NCBI GenBank assembly: GCA_965369375.1
Contig: CBDUQN010000077.1
Location: 1-14,247 of the forward strand
Reading direction: 5' to 3'
Origin: CBDUQN01 sp965369375
GTDB lineage: Bacteria > Krumholzibacteriota > Krumholzibacteriia > Krumholzibacteriales > Krumholzibacteriaceae
Length of the DNA stretch: 14,247 nt
In this document: piece by piece, positions 6,992-14,209 of the stretch
Numbering within the stretch: position 1 is the first letter of the stretch
Layout: every line of letters begins with the position of its first letter
Translations under genes and position numbers: made by a program
The notes under the pieces: generated by a model
Told to the model about the DNA's origin: nothing
Database searches by the model: none
What the model saw: the letters and a program-made list of their open reading frames with translations, nothing else

Positions 6992-7025
6992 CTGCCCCGA
7001 TAGCACGCAAATGGGAATCGGGCAG
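6992..7025. terminator. inverted repeat between convergent genes
   Basis: CTGCCCCGAT (6992-7001) pairs with ATCGGGCAG (7017-7025), giving nine pairs with one bulged C and a 15-base loop. It lies in the short gap between the radical-SAM gene and the histidine phosphatase gene, which converge. No T-run follows in either direction, so termination function is uncertain. Confidence 0.4.
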
Positions 7026-7036
7026 GCGAGCTATGA

Positions 7037-7681
7037 TTACCCGGAAGAGAGATCGAATCCTTTTGAATCACCCAGGAGGTGAGCCGTATCACCGAAGGAC
7101 CTGAGCCGCATCCTGAAATCACAGACGAGTGTCGTTATCGATGCATTCGGCAGCGAGAAGCTCCAGAGGTCATCGAGGTCCATATTGAAGAGATGCGTTA
7201 GATAACTGCAGATCACTCCTCCATGCGCTATGACGAGAACATCGCCATCGGTCGACTCGACTATTTTATTCATAGCGTCCACCGCGCGATCACGGAAAGC
7301 GTCGAGGTCTTCTCCCCCTTCTATCTTCACCGTCGTGGGCCTGCGATACCACCGATCGACCGTTTCCGGATCCTCGTCACGCAGCTCGCTGATGAGGCGC
7401 CCTTCCCAGGAGCCGAGAGAGAGTTCCTGAAGCTCTTCCAGGATTGTTATCGGGTAGTCCCGTCCGAAAGCTATCTGTGCCGTTTCAACTGCGCGGCCAG
7501 CGATACTGCAGTAAACGGAACTCACGGGAATCTTCTTGAAACGCTCGCCGAGCAGGCGGGCCTGTGTCTTCCCGATCGTGCTCAGCGGGATTTCGAGGCA
7601 CGTCCCCTGGACCCTCCGCTCCCTGTTCCAGACCGATTCGGCGTGTCGCACGAGGTAGAGTTTGCGCATCTCGGTTTTCAA
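7037..7681 (-). CDS. histidine phosphatase superfamily protein (phosphoglycerate mutase-like)
   Basis: This is a 214-residue cytoplasmic phosphatase of the branch-1 RHG family. LVRHAESVWN (10-19) supplies Arg12 and the phospho-accepting His13. AGRAVETAQIA (61-71) supplies the second Arg (63). LSLGSWEG (87-94) and IAHGGV (151-156) follow, the latter with the second catalytic His153. Length and motifs fit the small-substrate phosphatases (CobC/PhoE/GpmB-like) better than dPGM. The start is a TTG at 7681 because a perfect AAGGAGG lies five bases upstream; the in-frame ATG four codons later is too far from it. The gene is divergent from the LVIVD gene. The substrate is not deducible, and there are no cobalamin genes nearby to support CobC. 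Confidence 0.9.
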   Translation of the reverse strand: MKTEMRKLYLVRHAESVWNRERRVQGTCLEIPLSTIGKTQARLLGERFKKIPVSSVYCSIAGRAVETAQIAFGRDYPITILEELQELSLGSWEGRLISELRDEDPETVDRWYRRPTTVKIEGGEDLDAFRDRAVDAMNKIVESTDGDVLVIAHGGVICSYLTHLFNMDLDDLWSFSLPNASITTLVCDFRMRLRSFGDTAHLLGDSKGFDLSSG

Positions 7682-7847
7682 ATGAACCTCCTTTTCGGGA
7701 TACAGTAACAGAGAACAAAGAAATTCTCAAGACGCCTTGCAAAGACACACGCTTTTCTATTACCTTGGGTTTATCCGGTGTCCCTCAAATTCTTTGGAAT
7801 CTAAAGAGGCGCCGGGTGGTAAAATAGAGAACAAGGAGGTCTGCTAC

Positions 7848-9722
7848 ATGCGGTGGCACAGCATTATTATAAGTATTCTTATCGCAGCATCCGTCACGGG
7901 AGCGGCTGACGCTGAGGAGAGATTCGAGCTCCTCTCGCGCTCACTGCTTCAGGGCCCGGCGCAGGCGATAGCATTCTTCGAGGGCGGATTTGTGCTCGGA
8001 AGCGGCGGCGGCATCGCCGTATACAGCGGAGCAGAGAGTTTGAGCACGCCCGTTATCCTCCTCGTAAACGGCGAACCGAGAGAAATAGCTATCCGCGGAC
8101 CGGCGGCATACGTCGCGGCGAACAAAGGTGGGCTCGTTACGATTGACCTCACTGACCCCGCCAATCCGGTCGAAACGAGAACACACAGGTTGTCGCGGGC
8201 GATACTCTGTTCTCTATCGACAGAGTTCCTCTTTCTCGCCGATCACAAAGGGGATATTTACACCTTCAAACTCTCCGACCCCCTCAGGCCGGAGCTCATA
8301 GATGAAAGGCGCGTCTTTCCCACGCCGGTCTCCATGGACATTGCCGGCGGGCTTCTCGTCACCGTCTCTACACGGGAAGTAAAAATCTTCCGCATAGGCA
8401 AAAACGGGAATTTAAAGGGTATTTCACAGACTGCTGCAGGCGAAGACCTTTCTAAATGCAAATTGCGAAATGAAGTCCTGTACGCGCTGTCGCCGGACGG
8501 CACGGTCCTTCGATGGGACATATCCGATCCGGCCGAACCGAAACGTCTCCCGGCAATTGAAGACAAGAAAATCCTGGATTTCGCGCTCGGTGAAGACGAA
8601 GGGTATTTGCTCACAAAGTACCGGGAAATTATCCCATTTGAATACGGCGGCGGGACAAAAACAGGCAAGCCCCTCGAGATAACGTTCAGCGCCGCCGGTG
8701 GCGCCTCGGGGAAACTCAATCATGTGCTCGATACCATTCAGGAGAAAATCAATCCCGGCGATCATATCGGAAGGGCGCTTTTTATAGATGGAAACACCAT
8801 TATAACAACGTCGGGCTTGAAAGGACTCTCACTATTTATGCTCGAGGGAGAAAAGATACGACTGGTCGGAAAAGTGCCGACCGGCGGATTCGCGATAGAC
8901 CTCATCGTATCCGACGATCTCCTCTACTGCGCAAACGGATTCGACGGCGTCCGGATCGGCAGGGTCTCCGGTCGCGGCTCGATCGAATGGATCGGACACC
9001 TGCAGTCGTACCATGCCCGGGATGTAGCGCTCAATGGTGATGTCCTGATACTCGCGGACGGCGAGGATGGATTGAAAACAATCGATGTAAGCGATCCCCG
9101 CAAGCCTATCGTGATCGGGAAACATAGATCCCCATATTTTATGTCGGCTGTCATGAGTGACGGTACCTTCGCCTACGTAGCGGGCGGTAAGGGGGGCGCA
9201 GAGATAATAGATATCTCGAATCCCAAACGGCCCAAGCTCATATGGCGAAAAGAGTTCTCCGAGATGCGCGGGATCGACTACGATTCCCGGTACTGTTACA
9301 TAGCCGACGGGTACGATGGTTTGCGCACATTCTCCATCAGCGGCGGCAAGCCCGTTTTGATATCGACACACGACACTCCGGGATGGAACTGCGACGTCTT
9401 CATCAACGGCGACATCGCCTATCTTGCCGACGGAGGAAAGGGAATACGGGTTGTCGATATCAGCGATCGTTCGAAGCCCCTTGAGCTCGGCAAAGTGAAC
9501 CTCAACGTGCTTACGCGAGAGCTGCATGCAGTCAATGGAATCCTTTTTGCCGCCGCTTTTACGGCGGGCATAATCGCTGTAGACGTATCAGACCCCCGTG
9601 CCCCACGCGTGGCCGCAACATTTCAGACCGTTGATGACGGCAGGGGAGTATTCGCCGATGACCGCTTCGTCTACCTGGCCAGCGGAAGCGGGGGCGTTTA
9701 TGTATTCAAATACAACAGGTAG
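7848..9722 (+). CDS. exported LVIVD-repeat beta-propeller protein
   Basis: This is a 624-residue protein with a short signal peptide: hydrophobic residues about 5-17, with likely cleavage after GAADA near residue 22. The rest is built from repeats of about 40 residues with the LVIVD pattern, in which a strand such as GLVTIDLTDP is followed by xNPxxxG. Clear copies include TIDLTDPANP, DISDPAEP, IDVSDPRKP, IDISNPKRP, VDISDRSKP and VDVSDPRAP, and the later half is the most regular. Such repeats fold into beta-propellers and are found on cell-surface or periplasmic proteins. AAGGAGG lies just before the ATG at 7848, so the upstream in-frame codons from 7737 are not used. The gene is 12 bases from dsbD and probably in one operon with it. 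The ligand or binding role is unknown. Confidence 0.88.
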   Translation: MRWHSIIISILIAASVTGAADAEERFELLSRSLLQGPAQAIAFFEGGFVLGSGGGIAVYSGAESLSTPVILLVNGEPREIAIRGPAAYVAANKGGLVTIDLTDPANPVETRTHRLSRAILCSLSTEFLFLADHKGDIYTFKLSDPLRPELIDERRVFPTPVSMDIAGGLLVTVSTREVKIFRIGKNGNLKGISQTAAGEDLSKCKLRNEVLYALSPDGTVLRWDISDPAEPKRLPAIEDKKILDFALGEDEGYLLTKYREIIPFEYGGGTKTGKPLEITFSAAGGASGKLNHVLDTIQEKINPGDHIGRALFIDGNTIITTSGLKGLSLFMLEGEKIRLVGKVPTGGFAIDLIVSDDLLYCANGFDGVRIGRVSGRGSIEWIGHLQSYHARDVALNGDVLILADGEDGLKTIDVSDPRKPIVIGKHRSPYFMSAVMSDGTFAYVAGGKGGAEIIDISNPKRPKLIWRKEFSEMRGIDYDSRYCYIADGYDGLRTFSISGGKPVLISTHDTPGWNCDVFINGDIAYLADGGKGIRVVDISDRSKPLELGKVNLNVLTRELHAVNGILFAAAFTAGIIAVDVSDPRAPRVAATFQTVDDGRGVFADDRFVYLASGSGGVYVFKYNR

Positions 9723-9734
9723 AAGAGGAGGGGC

Positions 9735-11606
9735 TTGAACATAGTGATGAAAAAGAGAGTCACCATCCCTGACAGACTGATCACGGTTACGTTTCTTTTA
9801 ATTGCATCGACAATCGCAATATGGAGCAACGCCGGCACGCAGGATCTCTTTCTCCCGATGCAGGAACTCGTATCGATCGATGTCGAGATGTCCCATTCAC
9901 TCTACCATGCGGGCTCCACGGTATCCGTCGCCGTTGTCACTGAAATAAAAGACGGATGGCATATCAACTCGAACAAACCGCTCGACAAATTTCTCATACC
10001 GACCGTCCTGGAAATCCGCGCGCCCGTTGGATTAGAGATAATAGATATTCTCTATCCACAACCCGATGTTGAAAAGCTGGAGATCAGTGATGGCGACATG
10101 TCACTCTACCACGGACGGGTGGTCTTCGGCGCGCGTTTGCGCGTGAATGAGAATGTCGAGTCCGGTTCATACAAAATAACGGCTGAGCTCACGTATCAAG
10201 GCTGCAACAACCTTACCTGCATAGAGCCCCGCAGCGTTGTCGGGGAGGTCTCGCTCAGGGTGGGAACGATCCAGGAGCAGACCGAGGTTCAGAACTTCGA
10301 GCTGTTCTCAAAGCCCCCATTCGTCGACCCCCAAGGACACCCCGTCGGAACAGGCGCCGTGCAAGAGACGGAGGGTAAAGTCGGTGGATTGATAGAGAGC
10401 CGGGGACTCTTTGTAGCATTTGTGTTCATCTTTATCGGCGGTCTTGCGCTCAATCTCACGCCGTGCATTTATCCGATCATCCCTATCACCGTCAGTTATT
10501 TCGGCGGACAGGCAGGCGGAAAAGCCTCCCGAACCTTTTTCCTCTCACTCTTTTATGTTCTCGGAATATCGATAACGTACAGCGTGCTCGGAACGATTGC
10601 GGCTCTCACGGGAAGCCTTTTCGGCTCCGCCCTCGAAAATCCCTTCGTGATTGGATTTATCGCCCTCGTGCTCGTTGGACTCGCTACATCGATGTTCGGT
10701 CTGTGGGAAATAACCATGCCGACATTTCTCATGCGCCGGACGGGTCAGGCAAAACAGGGCTACCTCGGAGCGATCTTCATGGGACTCACCGTCGGCATAG
10801 TCGCCGCGCCGTGCATCGGCCCTTTTGTTCTCGGCCTTCTCACCTACGTCGGCAAACATGGCAATCCCGCACTCGGCTTTTTCATGTTCTTCACACTCGC
10901 GTGGGGTATGGGAATCCCCTTCATCGTGCTCGGAACCGTCTCGGGAAGCATCTCGAAACTACCCAGGTCGGGCGACTGGATGATATGGGTGCGAAAAATT
11001 TTCGGCTTCATTCTTATCGCGATGGCGGTCTACTTCTCCCGCTATCTCATCGGAGACCGGCTGACATTCTCCGCATACGCGGTGATAGCCCTCGTGGCGG
11101 GAATATTCCTCGGGTGGCTCGACAGGACCCCCGCGACAAGCAGGAGCTTCATATTTGTGAGGAGGATCGTCGGCCTTGCCGGCATCGCGGTTGCCGCATT
11201 TTTCTTTGTTATTCCCGGTGGACCGTTCAGAGAAGAAATAAAAGAGCCCGGAATAGACTGGATCGATTACAGTAAAGATAATCTCGCTCAAGCCCTCGAT
11301 GCCGGACATCCGGTCATGATAGATTTCACAGCCGAATGGTGCATCCCCTGCCACGAGCTCGATAACGAGGTTTTCTCCGACCCAGCCGTTATCGAGCTCT
11401 CGAACAAGATCGTTCCGCTAAGGGTGGATCTCACGAGGGAGGACGATCGCGAAAAAATGATAAAAAAGAATTTCGCAATAAAGGGGGTTCCGACTATCAT
11501 CTTCATAGACAGATCTGGCGCGGAATCTCGAGAGCTACGGGTAACCGGCTTCGTAGAGAAGGAAGAAATAGTAAAACGCTTGAAGCGAATTGTTCAGAGC
11601 GGCTGA
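9735..11606 (+). CDS. dsbD: thiol:disulfide interchange protein DsbD
   Basis: This is a 623-residue three-domain DsbD. It carries reducing equivalents from cytoplasmic thioredoxin across the membrane to periplasmic thiol proteins and cytochrome c maturation. A signal-like hydrophobic segment (about 15-30) precedes the periplasmic alpha domain, which contains GWHINSNKP (74-82) and the redox pair Cys157/Cys162 (CNNLTC). The transmembrane domain (about 225-495) carries LTPCIYPIIP (Cys244) and AAPCIGPF (Cys360). The C-terminal thioredoxin-like domain has EWCIPCH (Cys536/Cys539) and the cis-Pro GVPT (584-587). All six redox cysteines are present. The first in-frame start is a TTG three bases from AGGAGG; GTG 9744 and ATG 9747 are alternatives, and the mature protein is unaffected. 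It follows the LVIVD gene by 12 bases, which hints that the exported propeller may need reduced cysteines. Confidence 0.95.
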   Translation: MNIVMKKRVTIPDRLITVTFLLIASTIAIWSNAGTQDLFLPMQELVSIDVEMSHSLYHAGSTVSVAVVTEIKDGWHINSNKPLDKFLIPTVLEIRAPVGLEIIDILYPQPDVEKLEISDGDMSLYHGRVVFGARLRVNENVESGSYKITAELTYQGCNNLTCIEPRSVVGEVSLRVGTIQEQTEVQNFELFSKPPFVDPQGHPVGTGAVQETEGKVGGLIESRGLFVAFVFIFIGGLALNLTPCIYPIIPITVSYFGGQAGGKASRTFFLSLFYVLGISITYSVLGTIAALTGSLFGSALENPFVIGFIALVLVGLATSMFGLWEITMPTFLMRRTGQAKQGYLGAIFMGLTVGIVAAPCIGPFVLGLLTYVGKHGNPALGFFMFFTLAWGMGIPFIVLGTVSGSISKLPRSGDWMIWVRKIFGFILIAMAVYFSRYLIGDRLTFSAYAVIALVAGIFLGWLDRTPATSRSFIFVRRIVGLAGIAVAAFFFVIPGGPFREEIKEPGIDWIDYSKDNLAQALDAGHPVMIDFTAEWCIPCHELDNEVFSDPAVIELSNKIVPLRVDLTREDDREKMIKKNFAIKGVPTIIFIDRSGAESRELRVTGFVEKEEIVKRLKRIVQSG

Positions 11607-12283
11607 TACGCGAGCGCCGAGGAAAGCGCCCGAAAGCATAGCCGAGATCATCAGGCGGGGACTTCTACCCCAGGTGCAGAACCTCGTTGACAATGCCGCC
11701 GAGTACCGCCGGAAGCATTTCAAACCGTTCGATGAAACCGACCTGTATCATCCGGTGCTCCGCCCGGGCAAGATCATCTGTCTCGGTCTGAACTACGAAG
11801 GACACGCGAGAGAGCAGAAAAAGGATCCTCCCCCGCATCCCATTCTCTTCGCAAAAGCTCCTACCGCACTCACCGGTCCGTTCGACGATATCGTCATACG
11901 GCCCGTGGCTAGTGACCCCGGACGAGATCGGCGATCCGCACGCATTATCGATCAAACAGACCCTGAACGGCAACATCATGCAGTCGAGCAACACTTCAGA
12001 GATGATATTTTCAGTCTTCGACATCATCTCGTTCATCTCATCGTCCCTCATACTCAAGCCTGGAGATGTGATTGCAACCGGAACGCCGGAGGGTGTCGGT
12101 ATCTACCGGGATCCTCCCGTGTTTCTGGTGGACGGCGATGTCGTTGAAATAGAGATCGAGCGGTTGGGCATGCTCCGTAACCACGTTCGCAGGTACGAGC
12201 AGAAAACTGCAGGAATGTATCCTTCAAAACAGCTTCAATCGAGAATCACGCGCATAAAACGCGAGCGGGTCGGGGGCCGCTAG
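11607..12283 (+). pseudogene. decayed fumarylacetoacetate hydrolase (FAH) family gene
   Basis: Two adjacent frames encode pieces of one FAH-family enzyme. From about 11640 the first frame reads AEIIRRGLLPQ, then PGKIICLGLNYEGHA and ILFAKAPTALTGP, ending in VIRP near 11904. From 11900 the second frame reads GPWLVTPDEIGDP, then GDVIATGTPEGVG and a tail ending at 12283. In intact members about 75-80 residues lie between these blocks, including the ExE metal ligands and the NDVSxRD region; here they are absent. The two frames overlap in GGCCCGTGGC (11900-11909), which reads RPVA in one and GPW in the other. This fits a deletion between short direct repeats. The N-terminal ~55 residues also appear missing, since homology starts just after the dsbD stop. 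The 3' end overlaps cysK by four bases. Function is almost certainly lost. Two sequencing or assembly errors are the main alternative. Confidence 0.85.
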
Positions 12284-13194
12284 CCCCAGAGATCGGTGCT
12301 GAGATACTTCTCTCCCCTGTCGGGAAGGATCACGACGATGAGTTTCTCTTTATTCTCCTTTCTCCGGGCGATTTCGAGCGCTCCAGCCAACGCCGCTCCC
12401 GATGACACACCGGCGAATATCCCCTCCCGCAGAGCCAGGAGCCTCGTCGTTTCTTTCGCCGCCTCGTCGGTGACTGTAATTATCTCGTCGATTATCTCCC
12501 TATTGAGCACACCGGGCACAAAACCGGCGCCGATTCCCTGGATCGCGTGAGGCCCCGCGCTGCCGCCGCTGAGGACCGGAGAGTTACTCGGCTCGACGGC
12601 AATCATCCGGATGTCCTTTCGTTTCGACTTGAGAAACTCCCCGACGCCGGTAACGGTTCCACCCGTGCCGACGCCGCTTACGACGTAATCAACCTTTCCG
12701 TGCGTCGCCTCCCAGATCTCGGGACCCGTAGTCCTGCGGTGCACGTCCGGATTGGCGGGGTTTTCGAATTGCTGGGGCATGTACCAATTCTTGTTTTCAG
12801 ATACCAGCCGCTCCGCCTCTTCGACCGCGCCGCGCATACCCTTTTCGGCGGGAGTCAAAACGATATCCGCCCCGAGCGAAGAGAGGATTGCTCTTCGTTC
12901 TACACTCATCGACTCCGGCATGGTGAGCGTCAATGAATACCCCTTGACGGCGGCTATGAGGGCAAGCCCGATACCGGTGTTCCCGCTCGTCGGTTCGATG
13001 ATCATACCGCCGGGTTCGAGGAGCCCCTGCGCTTCCGCACGCTTTATCATGGATAAGGAAATCCTGTCTTTAACGCTGGCGCCGGGATTTTGTCCTTCGA
13101 GTTTCGCCGCGAGCGCTCCTTCGCAATCTTCCGCCAAGGCACCGAGCGAAACGAGCGGCGTATTTCCAATCAACGAAATCAGATCGTGTGGCAT
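12280..13194 (-). CDS. cysK: cysteine synthase A (O-acetylserine sulfhydrylase)
   Basis: This 304-residue PLP enzyme makes L-cysteine from O-acetylserine and sulfide in the cytoplasm. The internal aldimine lysine is Lys42 in NPGASVKDR. The substrate-carboxylate loop TSGNTG (69-74), the phosphate-binding GTGGT (176-180), the pyridine-nitrogen serine in GVSSGA (262-267) and the C-terminal PDRGEKYLST (291-300) are all canonical CysK signatures. Asn72, used for substrate binding, is present. AAGGAG lies five bases before the ATG. It lies 101 bases downstream of cysE on the same strand, with no terminator or convincing promoter between, so both genes should share the cysE attenuator. The 3' end overlaps the FAH remnant by four bases on the opposite strand. 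Confidence 0.95.
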   Translation of the reverse strand: MPHDLISLIGNTPLVSLGALAEDCEGALAAKLEGQNPGASVKDRISLSMIKRAEAQGLLEPGGMIIEPTSGNTGIGLALIAAVKGYSLTLTMPESMSVERRAILSSLGADIVLTPAEKGMRGAVEEAERLVSENKNWYMPQQFENPANPDVHRRTTGPEIWEATHGKVDYVVSGVGTGGTVTGVGEFLKSKRKDIRMIAVEPSNSPVLSGGSAGPHAIQGIGAGFVPGVLNREIIDEIITVTDEAAKETTRLLALREGIFAGVSSGAALAGALEIARRKENKEKLIVVILPDRGEKYLSTDLWG

Positions 13195-13295
13195 GGCAAC
13201 TCCTTATTATTCACTTAGATACCCACCGGCAAGGCCGTAGCACTAAAGCTGAAATCAATATTCAAACTTCTTAGAGAGATCCGGGTCGCTGCGGT

Positions 13296-13958
13296 TTACG
13301 AGCCCTCCTTTTCGCGTCCGAAGACGAGCTTCTCCAGGGAGAAAACGCGTTCCTCGAGGCGCTCGATCACCCCCATGAACGGATCGCTGATCCGGTCGTG
13401 CCTGAGCGAGATCTCATGACCGTTGATACGCCTCTTCGATATGACCTTCGCCGGCACTCCCACGGCTATACCGCCATCAGGAACATCTCTTACGACTACC
13501 GAGCCGGCCCCGATCATCGATCCGGCGCCGACACGCACGGGGCCGAGGATCTTGGCCCCGGCGCCGATGACGACCTCGTCGTCGACGGTCGGGTGTCTCT
13601 TGCCCTTGCTCAAACTCACACCACCGAGCGTTACTCCCTGATAGAGCACGACATCGTTGCCGATCTCCGTTGTTTCGCCGATTACGACACCCGAGCCATG
13701 ATCGACGAAGAAACGGTTCCCGATCACGGCACCCGGATGGATCTCTATTCCCGTCAGCAATCGCGAGACGTGGGATATAAAACGGGCCGGGAACTTGAGG
13801 CCGTGCCGCCAGAGATAATGTGCGATCCGGTGAAAGAGCACCGCATGCAGCCCCGGATAGCAAAAAAGCACCTCAAACCAGTTTCGTGCCGCGGGATCAC
13901 GCTCGAATGCAACCGAGAAATCCTCTTTGACCTTTTTGAATGCACGCTTAGCGTTCAT
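13296..13958 (-). CDS. cysE: serine O-acetyltransferase
   Basis: This is a 220-residue serine acetyltransferase of the short (EpsC-like) type. It acetylates L-serine with acetyl-CoA to O-acetylserine, the committed step toward cysteine. A helical N-terminal part (1-70) is followed by a left-handed beta-helix of hexapeptide repeats (IEIHPGAVIG, then IGETTEIGNDVVLYQGVTLGG, about 71-175). The catalytic pair regions are VDHGSG (His87) and KGKRHPT (His122), with Asp21 in DPAA. After GVPAKVI the tail includes a coiled-coil-like stretch (GVIERLEERVFSLEKLVF, 196-213). GGGGGTGA lies six bases before the ATG. It is the first gene after a long structured leader with a Cys-rich peptide, which implies that cysteine starvation raises its expression. 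It probably forms a cysteine-synthase complex with the CysK encoded downstream. Confidence 0.95.
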   Translation of the reverse strand: MNAKRAFKKVKEDFSVAFERDPAARNWFEVLFCYPGLHAVLFHRIAHYLWRHGLKFPARFISHVSRLLTGIEIHPGAVIGNRFFVDHGSGVVIGETTEIGNDVVLYQGVTLGGVSLSKGKRHPTVDDEVVIGAGAKILGPVRVGAGSMIGAGSVVVRDVPDGGIAVGVPAKVISKRRINGHEISLRHDRISDPFMGVIERLEERVFSLEKLVFGREKEGS

Positions 13959-14001
13959 GCTGTTTCACCCCCTTTCTCTCACACTATCGACCATATATAC
14001 G

Positions 14002-14043
14002 AAAACGCCACGGGTTCTCATTGGCCTTTAAGAATCCGTGGCG
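14002..14043 (-). terminator. attenuator terminator hairpin upstream of cysE
   Basis: CGCCACGGATTCT (14043-14031) pairs over all 13 positions, with one G-U, with AGAACCCGTGGCG (14018-14006) around a 12-base loop. Four U follow (14005-14002) and then CGUAUAUA. The stem is very stable, but the U-run is short. It lies between the cysE promoter and the cysE ATG, so its only evident role would be to stop transcription before cysE unless an antiterminator forms. Confidence 0.65.
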
Positions 14044-14100
14044 TCTTGCCATATGTGAAGAGAATGAATCAGACGATCAGGGGCCCGGATTTCGACCACG

Positions 14101-14151
14101 CTATTTCGGCATGGTACAACAACAACTTATATGGCCATTTCGTCTTCTCAT
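14101..14151 (-). CDS. cysteine-rich leader peptide of the cysE attenuator
   Basis: This 16-codon ORF reads MRRRNGHISCCCTMPK and ends in TAG. Codons 10-12 are TGT TGT TGT, three consecutive cysteines, at 14124-14116. Three tandem codons of a rare amino acid directly before cysteine-biosynthesis genes are the hallmark of amino-acid-sensing leader peptides. The stop codon lies inside the loop of the first leader hairpin, as in classical attenuators. The start lies only about four bases from the predicted transcription start, with just CGGA before it, so translation would be nearly leaderless. The peptide itself probably has no function after synthesis. Three arginines near the start may help early translation, but that is speculation. 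Confidence 0.75.
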   Translation of the reverse strand: MRRRNGHISCCCTMPK

Positions 14152-14161
14152 TCCGAAGATT

Positions 14162-14190
14162 ATTGTACCGCACATTTCCCTGTTTGTCAA
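14162..14190 (-). promoter_or_regulatory. sigma70 promoter of the cysE-cysK unit
   Basis: Read on the minus strand, TTGACA (14190-14185) is a perfect -35 box. TACAAT (14167-14162) matches five of six -10 bases, and the spacer is exactly 17 bases. Transcription is expected near 14155. This is the strongest promoter match in the window and fixes the start of the leader region. Confidence 0.85.
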
Positions 14191-14209
14191 TCATAAAGAA
14201 AGGAGACGT

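Larger units (their letters stand above)
13959..14155 (-). promoter_or_regulatory. cysteine-responsive transcription attenuator leader of cysE-cysK
   Basis: The leader runs about 197 nt from the predicted start near 14155 to the cysE ATG. In order it holds a 16-codon peptide with three tandem Cys codons, a hairpin, an alternative pairing, a terminator-like stem and the cysE Shine-Dalgarno site. The hairpin is ACCATGC (14115-14109) pairing with GCGTGGT (14101-14095); it starts immediately after the Cys codons and straddles the leader stop codon. The second strand continues into AATCCG (14091-14086), which can pair with CGGATT (14038-14033) in the terminator's 5' arm. A ribosome stalled at the Cys codons would mask ACCATGC and free the second strand to block the terminator. 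A ribosome finishing at the stop codon would cover that strand instead. This is the logic of the trp/his attenuators. The assignment is inferred from sequence only. Confidence 0.72.

Noticed and set aside
8832..9527. Minus-strand 231-codon ORF opposite the LVIVD gene
   Set aside because: It mirrors the repeats of the coding strand, has no known domain or ribosome-binding site, and is fully inside a convincing gene.
13959..14155. T-box or SAM riboswitch in the cysE leader
   Set aside because: I could not find the T-box sequence (AGGGTGGNACCGCG-like) or a recognisable SAM-riboswitch core; the tandem Cys codons in a short ORF favour ribosome-mediated attenuation.
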